Both the position numbers and the translations under genes were made by a program. From the NCBI GenBank assembly GCA_019416455.1, contig DXXG01000007.1, positions 372,001 through 436,000 on the forward strand: DNA of 64,000 bases, written 5' to 3'. This DNA is from Clostridiales bacterium. Its GTDB lineage: Bacteria; Bacillota; Clostridia; Oscillospirales; Acutalibacteraceae. The notes under the pieces are model-generated. The model saw nothing but the letters and a program-made list of their open reading frames with translations, did no database searches and was not told the origin of the DNA. Positions 57,903 to 64,000 of this stretch are shown piece after piece (position 1 is the first letter of the stretch; each line of letters starts with the position of its first letter).

Positions 57903-59209
57903 TGCAGGTGATCCTCCTTTGTGGGAGCAAACAGAGAAAGCTGTTCCGGTCCTTTCAACAGTGGGCCGGAAACCCTTTCCTCCAACTGGGTACGGTGGAA
58001 AGCCGATCCCTCCCGGATGGCTCCGGCCACCACCTGAGGATCATCGGTTGGCAGGGGAGACAAACTCTTGCCCTGGCAAGTCAGGAAGAATCTGGCCCGT
58101 TTTAGCACCACACCCAGCTTTTTCAGGGCGTCAAAGTCCAGCTTGGCCCAACGTCGGGCGGCTCGAATTCTCTTGGCGCTTTTCACCCCGATCCCCGGAA
58201 CTCGCAGCAGCATCTCATAAGGCGCCCGGTTCACCTCCACCGGGAACAGCTCCATGTGGCGGACAGCCCAGTTACACTTGGGATCCAGCAGAGGGTCAAA
58301 ATTGGGGGCCTCCTCGTCCAGGATCTCCTGGGCGGTGAACCCATAGAACCGCAGCAGCCAATCCGCCTGATACAGCCGATGCTCCCGCAGCAGCGGCGGA
58401 GGCGTGTCCAGAGCTGGCAGGTTCCTGTCCCCCACCACCGGCATATAGGCGGAGAAAAACACCCGTTTCAGCCCATACTTATGGTATAGACCTTCTGTAA
58501 GCCGCAGGATCTGTCGGTCACTTTCCGGAGTGGCTCCCACGATCATCTGGGTGGACTGTCCGGCGGGCACGAACCTGGGGGCGTGGCGGTAGGTGGAGAG
58601 GGCTTTACTGTTCTCCGTGATGCCATCCCGGATCAGCCCCATGGGGGAAAGGATCTTCTCCTTGCTTTTTTGGGGCGCCAGCAGTTTCAGGCTCTGCTGA
58701 CTGGGTAGTTCGATGTTGACGCTCATCCTGTCGGCGTAGAGCCCCATCTGCTGGATCAACTCCTGAGAAGCTCCCGGGATAGCCTTTACGTGGACATACC
58801 CACCGAACCGGCACTCCTCCCGCAGCCGTTTCAGCACCGCCAGCATCCGTTCGCAGGTGGCGTCAGGGTTCCCCACCACTGCCGAACTGAGAAACAGTCC
58901 TTCGATGTAGTTGCGCCGGTAAAACTCCATAGTCAGCCTACAAAGTTCCTCCGGGGTGAAGGTAGCCCTCCGACAGTCGGCAGTGCGGCGGTTGACACAG
59001 TAGGCGCAGTCGAAAGCGCAGTCGTTGCTCATCAGCACCTTCAACAGGGAGATACACCGGCCGTCGCCGGCAAAACTGTGACAGATCCCCGCTTTCACAG
59101 CATTCCCAAGGACGCCCTGCTGTCCCGCCCGGTCCACTCCGCTGGAAGTACAGGCCACGTCGTATTTGGCGGCATCTGTTAAGATCTCTAATTTTTCCAT
59201 CAGATCCAT
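57881..59209 (-). CDS. Radical SAM putative DNA modification/repair protein (TIGR03916-type)
   Basis: A 442-residue enzyme. CAFDCAYCVNR holds the CxxxCxxC site for the 4Fe-4S cluster that cleaves S-adenosylmethionine. Further segments: FTPEELCRLTMEFYRRNYIEG, GGYVHVKAIPG, FVPAGQSTQMIVGA, and a C-terminal helix-hairpin-helix (LLRVPGIGVKSAKRIRAARR) that binds DNA. ATG at 59209 chosen for the GAGGG eight bases upstream. The pair with the TIGR03915 gene and LexA boxes points to a DNA damage role. Confidence 0.93.
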   Translation of the reverse strand: MDLMEKLEILTDAAKYDVACTSSGVDRAGQQGVLGNAVKAGICHSFAGDGRCISLLKVLMSNDCAFDCAYCVNRRTADCRRATFTPEELCRLTMEFYRRNYIEGLFLSSAVVGNPDATCERMLAVLKRLREECRFGGYVHVKAIPGASQELIQQMGLYADRMSVNIELPSQQSLKLLAPQKSKEKILSPMGLIRDGITENSKALSTYRHAPRFVPAGQSTQMIVGATPESDRQILRLTEGLYHKYGLKRVFFSAYMPVVGDRNLPALDTPPPLLREHRLYQADWLLRFYGFTAQEILDEEAPNFDPLLDPKCNWAVRHMELFPVEVNRAPYEMLLRVPGIGVKSAKRIRAARRWAKLDFDALKKLGVVLKRARFFLTCQGKSLSPLPTDDPQVVAGAIREGSAFHRTQLEERVSGPLLKGPEQLSLFAPTKEDHLQCLTGQI

Positions 59210-59281
59210 GGTCATATCCCTCTCTCGGCCTTCCATGAGAACGCTGGCCTGCGAATGTTTTGTCCCAAGCCGGATTTAAAT

Positions 59282-59329
59282 CGAATGTGTGTTCGACCAA
59301 ATTATAGAACATGCGTTCGCAAAATGCAA
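59282..59329 (-). promoter_or_regulatory. SOS-type promoter with two LexA boxes
   Basis: Minus strand TTGCAT (59329-59324), 17 bp, TATAAT (59306-59301). Two Bacillota-type LexA boxes (consensus CGAACRNRYGTTYG): plus-strand AGAACATGCGTTCG at 59306-59319 in the spacer, and CGAATGTGTGTTCG at 59282-59295 over the start site. Each has one mismatch. Confidence 0.85.
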
Positions 59330-59344
59330 GAGGAAATTTCCGCC

Positions 59345-59379
59345 AAAAAAAGACCTTCCAGGAGAAACCCGGAAGGTCT
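59345..59379 (-). terminator. Terminator of rubrerythrin gene
   Basis: Minus-strand stem AGACCTTCC / GGAAGGTCT followed by TTTTTT, 26 bp after the rubrerythrin stop codon. Confidence 0.87.
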
Positions 59380-59404
59380 GGTGTACATATAGGGATCTTT
59401 TAAA

Positions 59405-59944
59405 TTAGTAGTTCTCGGCTTTGATCTGGAAATAGGCCTGAGGATGGGCGCACACGGGACATACCTCGGGAGCCTTCTTGCCGATGACGATATGGCCGCA
59501 GTTGGCGCACTGCCAGATCACGTCGCCGTCACGGGAGAACACAAGGCCCTCTTCCAGGTTCTGGACCAGCTTCAGGTAGCGCTCCTCGTGCTCCTTCTCG
59601 ATCTTGGCCACGCCCTCGAACAGATCGGCGATGTGATCGAAGCCCTCTTCCCGGGCGGTCTTGGCGAAACCGGCGTACATGTCGGTCCATTCGTAGTTTT
59701 CACCAGCAGCGGCGTCCTTCAGGTTGTCGATGGTATCGCCGATGCCGCCATGGAGCAGCTTGAACCAGATCTTAGCATGCTCTTTTTCGTTGTTGGCAGT
59801 CTCCTCGAACAGGTTGGCGATCTGCACATAGCCGTCTTTCTTGGCCTTGGATGCGTAGTAGGTGTACTTGTTCCGGGCCTGGGATTCCCCGGCGAACGCG
59901 GTCATCAGGTTGGCTTCGGTCTTAGAGCCCTTCAGTTCTGGCAT
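59405..59944 (-). CDS. rbr: Rubrerythrin
   Basis: A 179-residue non-haem iron peroxidase that reduces hydrogen peroxide in anaerobes. The four-helix domain carries the diiron ligands in FAGESQARNKY, FEETANNEKEHAKI and GVAKIEKEHEERY; the C-terminal rubredoxin domain has CANCGHIVIG and CPVCAHPQAYF. Full length. A Fur/PerR-like box lies upstream of its promoter, fitting peroxide or iron control. Confidence 0.97.
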   Translation of the reverse strand: MPELKGSKTEANLMTAFAGESQARNKYTYYASKAKKDGYVQIANLFEETANNEKEHAKIWFKLLHGGIGDTIDNLKDAAAGENYEWTDMYAGFAKTAREEGFDHIADLFEGVAKIEKEHEERYLKLVQNLEEGLVFSRDGDVIWQCANCGHIVIGKKAPEVCPVCAHPQAYFQIKAENY

Positions 59945-59995
59945 AACAGTTCCTCCTTAAAAGATGGTGTGTGGTTTCTGGCTGATTCTGGAAAC

Positions 59996-60048
59996 AGTAT
60001 AACCCTTATAAAATCAAAAGTCAAGAGCGATTTTGAGAATTATTATTA
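59996..60048 (-). promoter_or_regulatory. Rubrerythrin promoter with Fur/PerR-like box
   Basis: Minus strand TTGACT (60024-60019), 17 bp, TATACT (60001-59996). Just upstream of -35, TGAGAATTATTATTA (60034-60048) matches the 15-base Fur consensus TGATAATNATTATCA at all but about two positions and the PerR form at all but about three. Confidence 0.68.
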
Positions 60049-60176
60049 ATTTTTTGCGACCCACAGCAGTCCGGCTGAAAAAGCGAATTTCTTCCCTTAG
60101 TTTTACCCGGAATCTCACTTCTATGCCCGACAGATTTTGCCCTATCAACCTTCGTATTTCGGAGAATTTTAGGGGC

Positions 60177-60224
60177 TTGACAATAGTACGAATTCGTATT
60201 AATATATTAGTACGATTTCGTACT
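60177..60224 (+). promoter_or_regulatory. Promoter of marR-MATE operon with two palindromic operators
   Basis: TTGACA (60177-60182), 17 bp, TAATAT (60200-60205). Palindromes AGTACGAATTCGTATT (60185-60200, in the spacer) and AGTACGATTTCGTACT (60209-60224, over the start site), 24 bp apart, form a two-site operator for the MarR protein. Between 60049 and 60176 I see nothing else. Confidence 0.85.
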
Positions 60225-60245
60225 GATTGGAGGAGAGAACCACCG

Positions 60246-60728
60246 TTGAAAGACAAGAATGAACAGATCCGAAAGATCATGATCAGCATTAACCGGATTG
60301 ACGGTGTTTACTATCAATGGGCCCGATGGATCGGCCTGAAGGACAACATGCTGTCCCTTTTATACGCCCTGAGTGATGGAAAGCCCTACACCCAGAAACA
60401 GATCTGTGATGAATGGCTCATTCCTAAAACCACCATCAACACTGTCATCAAGGAATGTGTGGTCAACGGCTACGTGGTCCTGCACCACGAGCCTCACACC
60501 CGCGAGAAGTTGATCCGCCTGACGGACAAAGGGAAAGAGTTCGCGGACGGCATCATCCGAAGCGTGAGACTGGCTGAAATGGAGGCCTTTGATGAAACTT
60601 TGAAAAAATATCCTGTGGAGCTGGCAGAAATATTCGCGGAATTCGCGGACCAGCTCAAATCCGCGTACGAACATTATCACAACCAAAGCGACGCCGTCGC
60701 AAAAAACGGAGAACCTTTAGAACCATGA
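60246..60728 (+). CDS. MarR family transcriptional regulator
   Basis: A 160-residue winged-helix regulator: GVYYQWARWIGLKDNMLSLL, KPYTQKQICDEWLIPKTTIN (recognition helix region), GYVVLHHEPHTREKLIRLTD (wing), then a C-terminal dimer helix. TTG start with GGAGGAG upstream. Its stop overlaps the MATE ATG, so both are co-expressed; the two palindromes upstream suggest autorepression relieved by a substrate of the pump. Confidence 0.92.
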   Translation: MKDKNEQIRKIMISINRIDGVYYQWARWIGLKDNMLSLLYALSDGKPYTQKQICDEWLIPKTTINTVIKECVVNGYVVLHHEPHTREKLIRLTDKGKEFADGIIRSVRLAEMEAFDETLKKYPVELAEIFAEFADQLKSAYEHYHNQSDAVAKNGEPLEP

Positions 60729-62071
60729 CAAATCAATTATCCCAAAAAATCACCACTGGATCCCTGATCAAGTTCGCTCTGCCCACCACCATCATGCTTA
60801 TTTTTATGTCGCTCTATCAGATGGTGGACGGGGTGTTCGTGGCGAACTTTGTAGGGTCCAACGCACTGTCCGCCTTAAACATCGTGTACCCCGTGCCCAG
60901 CATCATCGTGGCAGTCTCTATCATGCTGGCCACCGGAGGCAGCGCTATCATCGCCAAAAACATGGGTGAACAGAAGGACCAAGAGGCCAAGGAGAACTTT
61001 TCCCTGATCCTGCTGGTAGGATTCCTGTTCGGCATGGCGTTCCTGGTGCTGGGTGCGCTTTTCATTAAGCAGCTTATCTTCCTGCTGGGCGCCACCCCCA
61101 GCCTGTACGACTACTGTTACGACTATCTTCTCATTTTGATTCTGGCCGCTCCCTTGGCCGTATTCCAGATGCTTTTCCAGACCTTTTTCGTCACGGCGGG
61201 AAAACCCAATCTGGGACTAACTACCACAGTGATCGGCGGATGTGTCAACATTGTGTTCGACTACATCTTTATCGCCATCTTCCACATGGGAGTCACCGGG
61301 GCGGCCGTGGCCACAGCGATGGGATACGCGGTGCCTGCCTTGGTGGGCCTGCTGTATTTCACCTTCAACCGAAAGGGGACCTTGTATATCGTCAAGCCGG
61401 TTTTCCGGAAAAAGGTCCTGCTTTACAGCTGCACCAACGGCTCTTCGGAGATGGTGAACAACATCGCTGTTTCCGTCACCACTTTCCTTTTCAACATTCT
61501 CATGCTTCAATACGCCGGGGAAGCGGGCGTGGCCGCTATCACAGTGGTGCTGTACGCCCAATTCCTGATGACCTCTGTGTTTATGGGATTTTCCTCCGGC
61601 ATAGCCCCCATGATCAGCTACAACTACGGACGGCAGAACATCCCGCAGCTGAAGAATCTTTTCCGGATCTCTATCCGCATCGTGGTGATCGTGTCCCTGT
61701 TTATTTTCCTGATCTCTGAGCTGTTCGCCTCTTACGTGGTACGGGTCTTTACCTCGCCGGGAAGCGATGTATTCCAACTTGCACGCCACGGATTCCTTCT
61801 GTTCAGCGTGAGCTTCCTGTTCACTGGGGTCAACATTTTCTCCTCGGCCATGTTCACCGCCTTTTCCAACGGGAAAGTGTCGGCCATTATCTCCTTCCTG
61901 CGGACCTTCGTGTTCTTGGTTCTCAGCCTGGTGCTGCTGCCCCTTCTCATGGGCATCGACGGCATCTGGATCGCGGTCCCTGTGGCGGAAGCATTGGCTT
62001 TGGTGGTCTCCGTTTTCTATCTGGTAGTCCACCGAAAGACCTACCATTACATGGACGTGAAAGCCAGCTGA
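60725..62071 (+). CDS. MATE family multidrug efflux transporter
   Basis: A 448-residue protein with twelve hydrophobic helices in two halves: SLIKFALPTTIMLIFMSLYQMVDG, NALSALNIVYPVPSI, GGSAIIAKNMGEQ and, in the second half, NGSSEMVNNIAVSVTTFLF and GFSSGIAPMISYNYG (cited in part: EMVNNIAVSVTTF). DinF/NorM-type antiporters export drugs using Na+ or H+. Na+ coupling would fit the decarboxylase in this genome, but this is inference. The ATG overlaps the MarR stop as ATGA. Confidence 0.93.
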   Translation: MTNQLSQKITTGSLIKFALPTTIMLIFMSLYQMVDGVFVANFVGSNALSALNIVYPVPSIIVAVSIMLATGGSAIIAKNMGEQKDQEAKENFSLILLVGFLFGMAFLVLGALFIKQLIFLLGATPSLYDYCYDYLLILILAAPLAVFQMLFQTFFVTAGKPNLGLTTTVIGGCVNIVFDYIFIAIFHMGVTGAAVATAMGYAVPALVGLLYFTFNRKGTLYIVKPVFRKKVLLYSCTNGSSEMVNNIAVSVTTFLFNILMLQYAGEAGVAAITVVLYAQFLMTSVFMGFSSGIAPMISYNYGRQNIPQLKNLFRISIRIVVIVSLFIFLISELFASYVVRVFTSPGSDVFQLARHGFLLFSVSFLFTGVNIFSSAMFTAFSNGKVSAIISFLRTFVFLVLSLVLLPLLMGIDGIWIAVPVAEALALVVSVFYLVVHRKTYHYMDVKAS

Positions 62072-62092
62072 TTCTGGCCCTGTCCCCCTCAT

Positions 62093-62125
62093 CCGCCCCG
62101 TGGCTCTCGCTGCGCGGGCGGTTTT
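62093..62125 (+). terminator. Terminator of marR-MATE operon
   Basis: Stem CCGCCC / GGGCGG with a 17-base loop followed by TTTTC, 22 bp after the MATE stop codon. Confidence 0.75.
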
Positions 62126-62292
62126 CTTTATGCCCTGTCCACTCCTGTCAAGCCGGATCCATGCAGGGAAATGTTAATTTATCGTAAAAGCTCGCCCATC
62201 ACCGTTGAAAATTCCCAGCGCAGCCAGTATACTGAAAGATAGCGCGGTAGAGAGTTATCCGCTGCTTCATTTTTGGAAAGGATGTGTCCTGC

Positions 62293-62685
62293 TTGCTGCT
62301 GCAAAAGTTTCAGCAATTCATGTACGGCCGCTACGGCGGTGATAAATTCAGCCTGTTCCTGCTGGTAATCGCCCTGATCCTCTCGCTGATCGGCGGTTTC
62401 TTCTGGCCGGTGGCTCTGGTGGCGGACGCCGTTTTCATCTATGTGCTGTTCCGCATGTTCTCCCGAAACCACGCCGCCCGCCAGCGGGAATACTATGCCT
62501 TTCTTCGGTTCTGGACTCCGGTGGAAAACTGGTTCAAGTTCCAGAACACCCGCTTCCGGGACCGGAAATTCTACAAATACTTCCGCTGCCCCCAGTGCAA
62601 ACAGCGTCTGAGAGCCCCCCGAGGCAAGGGGAAGATCCAAGTGACCTGCCAGAAGTGCCACAACGTTTTCCAGATCAAGACCTGA
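62293..62685 (+). CDS. Small membrane protein with C-terminal zinc ribbon
   Basis: A 130-residue protein: basic N-terminus (LLQKFQQFMYGRYGGDKFSLF), two hydrophobic helices (LFLLVIALILSLIGGFFW, VALVADAVFIYVLFRMF), a basic linker and a zinc ribbon FRCPQCKQRLRAPRGKGKI / VTCQKCHNVF. Similar proteins occur widely in Clostridia without known function. The TTG at 62293 is ten bases after AAAGGA; a GTG at 62284 is too close to that site. Confidence 0.8.
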   Translation: MLLQKFQQFMYGRYGGDKFSLFLLVIALILSLIGGFFWPVALVADAVFIYVLFRMFSRNHAARQREYYAFLRFWTPVENWFKFQNTRFRDRKFYKYFRCPQCKQRLRAPRGKGKIQVTCQKCHNVFQIKT

Positions 62686-62728
62686 TCCGATCATAAATAC
62701 CACAGACGAAAAAAGAGGAGGAGTAAGT

Positions 62729-63901
62729 ATGGCAAAAATTTGGGAACGGCCCATCAAAGAGCTGGCAGGGTTGGAATATCCCTGTTCCTGCGGAAGGACC
62801 CACAAAGTGGACATTCAGGCCATCCGCGTAGGCAGCGGCTGCATCAAGGAGCTGCCCCAGATCCTGAAGGACTTGGGCGCCACCCGGATCTTCATGTTGG
62901 CTGATAACAACACCTATGAGGCCGGCGGCCGCCAGGTGGAAGAACTGCTGAAAGAAGCAGGGCTCCCCTATCACATGCGGCTGTTTCAGACTCAAACGCC
63001 CCTGGTGCCCAACGAGTACGCTTTGGGTTCCGCATTGGCGGTGATGGACTCTGAGGACGACATGCTTCTGGCGGTGGGTTCCGGCACTCTCAACGACCTG
63101 ACCAAGTACATCAGCGCCCGCACCGGCGTTCCCTATGTGATCGCCGCCACGGCTCCCTCCATGGACGGCTACGCCTCCACCGTGTCCCCCATGATCCTGG
63201 ACGGTATCAAGACCACCCTGCCGGCAGTGTACCCAGCAGCTATCGTGGCGGACGTGGACATTATGAAAGACGCTCCCATGCCCATGCTCACTGCCGGGTT
63301 TGGGGACATCATCGGCAAATACACCGCCCTGTGCGACTGGCGGCTTTCCCGTCAGCTTTTCGGGGAATACTACTGTGAAGAGGCCGCCACTCTGGTGGAA
63401 CGGGCTCTGGAAAAATGCGCGGAGAACGCCAAGGGCCTGGCCCAGCGGGATCCTCAGGCCGCGGAAGCCGTCACCGAGGCTCTGATCCTCTCCGGCGTGG
63501 CCATGGGTCTGGTGGGCAATTCCCGTCCCGCCTCCGGCGCGGAGCATCACATGGCCCACTACTGGGAGATGGACGCTCTCCGGCGTGGCGAGGAACATCC
63601 CCTTCACGGCAACGCGGTTGGTTCCGCCGCAGTGGTCTCCGCCAGTTTGTATGAGCTGGCCGCCAAGGAACTGCCCGAGGGCTTCACTCCCCCGGACAAG
63701 GACAAGATCGTGGCCTGCCTGGAAGCCGCGGGAGCCACTGTCAGCCCCAAGGATTTGGGCATCCGCCGGGACCTGTGCCTGGAAGCGCTGCTCCATGCCA
63801 TGAAGATGCGGGACCGGTTCACCATCCTTCGGTTCATGGACGGCAAGAGGGTGCTTTCCGCCTGCGCCGTGGAACTGACCAATCGTTTTTACAATAGCTG
63901 A
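62729..63901 (+). CDS. Glycerol-1-phosphate dehydrogenase (AraM/EgsA type)
   Basis: A 390-residue NAD(P)- and metal-dependent dehydrogenase converting dihydroxyacetone phosphate to sn-glycerol-1-phosphate. Motifs: LLAVGSGTLNDLTKY, VIAATAPSMDGYAST, TAGFGDIIGKYTALCDW (metal Asp region), RPASGAEHHMAHYWEM and HPLHGNAVG with metal histidines. N-terminal CSCGRTHKVD is common in the group. AraM of Bacillus makes G1P for heptaprenylglyceryl lipids. GGAGGAG precedes the ATG. It is probably co-transcribed with the truncated gene that follows. Confidence 0.92.
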   Translation: MAKIWERPIKELAGLEYPCSCGRTHKVDIQAIRVGSGCIKELPQILKDLGATRIFMLADNNTYEAGGRQVEELLKEAGLPYHMRLFQTQTPLVPNEYALGSALAVMDSEDDMLLAVGSGTLNDLTKYISARTGVPYVIAATAPSMDGYASTVSPMILDGIKTTLPAVYPAAIVADVDIMKDAPMPMLTAGFGDIIGKYTALCDWRLSRQLFGEYYCEEAATLVERALEKCAENAKGLAQRDPQAAEAVTEALILSGVAMGLVGNSRPASGAEHHMAHYWEMDALRRGEEHPLHGNAVGSAAVVSASLYELAAKELPEGFTPPDKDKIVACLEAAGATVSPKDLGIRRDLCLEALLHAMKMRDRFTILRFMDGKRVLSACAVELTNRFYNS

Positions 63902-63915
63902 AAGAGGGGAAAACC

Positions 63916-64000
63916 ATGCGGCTTCGAGAACTGGGCATCCGTCTGCGGGATGAAAAGCAAGTGCTGCGCAACGGCTTTATCCTGCTGACCTTTGCCGCGG
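63916..64000 (+). CDS. Start of an unidentified protein, cut by window end
   Basis: Twenty-eight codons visible: MRLRELGIRLRDEKQVLRNG followed by FILLTFAA. ATG 14 bp after the dehydrogenase stop with AGAGGGG as ribosome site, so it belongs to the same operon. The visible part is too short for a family call. Confidence 0.6.
   Translation, partial: MRLRELGIRLRDEKQVLRNGFILLTFAA

Overview
The window looks like a chromosomal piece of a gut-type Clostridia (Bacillota). The evidence is a Na+-pumping decarboxylase with a free-standing biotin carrier, a DUF4364 gene, dockerin and SLH modules, consensus sigma-A promoters, Bacillota-type LexA boxes, and G+C well above 50 percent. An Oscillospiraceae relative (Flavonifractor or Oscillibacter type) is my inference; no rRNA gene is present to confirm it.

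Left chromosomal arm (1-20349). A minus-strand operon encodes a membrane decarboxylase: OadG-like, biotin carrier, OadB and OadA (cut by the window edge). Next comes a five-gene minus-strand cell-surface operon: polyprenyl-phosphate sugar transferase, TagA/WecG, WecB, an LtaS-like polymerase and a GNAT acetyltransferase, with a clear promoter and terminator. An aldo/keto reductase, a GT39-like membrane glycosyltransferase, a DUF2752 protein, DegV, and an XRE regulator/membrane-protein pair with a three-operator promoter follow. On the plus strand lie a GT2 glycosyltransferase, DUF4364, a dockerin-bearing surface protein, a GH36 alpha-galactosidase and tRNA-Lys(TTT).

Prophage (20350-55777, 35.4 kb). 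A siphovirus-type element sits in the 3' part of tRNA-Lys, bounded by 50-bp direct repeats. From attR leftward: integrase, lipoprotein and CI-like repressor (plus strand); then, on the minus strand, a Cro-like gene, replication and accessory genes (SSB, two DNA methyltransferase loci, a PAPS-reductase-like enzyme), an ArpU-like late regulator, HNH, terminase, portal, protease, capsid, connectors, tail, fibres, holin and an SLH-tagged amidase. A plus-strand HicAB toxin-antitoxin cassette interrupts the late region. Several genes shorter than 60 codons are included. One C5 methyltransferase is broken by an in-frame TGA, and one tiny membrane gene appears frameshifted.

Right chromosomal arm (55778-64000). 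A terminator that may once have served tRNA-Lys lies just past attR. It is followed by a GH172 (DUF2961) enzyme, a two-gene DNA repair/modification operon (radical SAM TIGR03916-type and TIGR03915-type) with two LexA boxes, rubrerythrin with a Fur/PerR-like box, an autoregulated MarR-MATE operon, a small membrane zinc-ribbon protein, a glycerol-1-phosphate dehydrogenase and the start of a further gene.

The most unusual points are the C5 methyltransferase locus with its nonsense codon and a second methyltransferase-like reading frame, the methyltransferase flanked by 9-bp repeat arrays, the capsid protein with a cadherin-like tail, the XRE regulator with three 23-bp-spaced operators and a possible ATC start, and the LexA-controlled repair pair.
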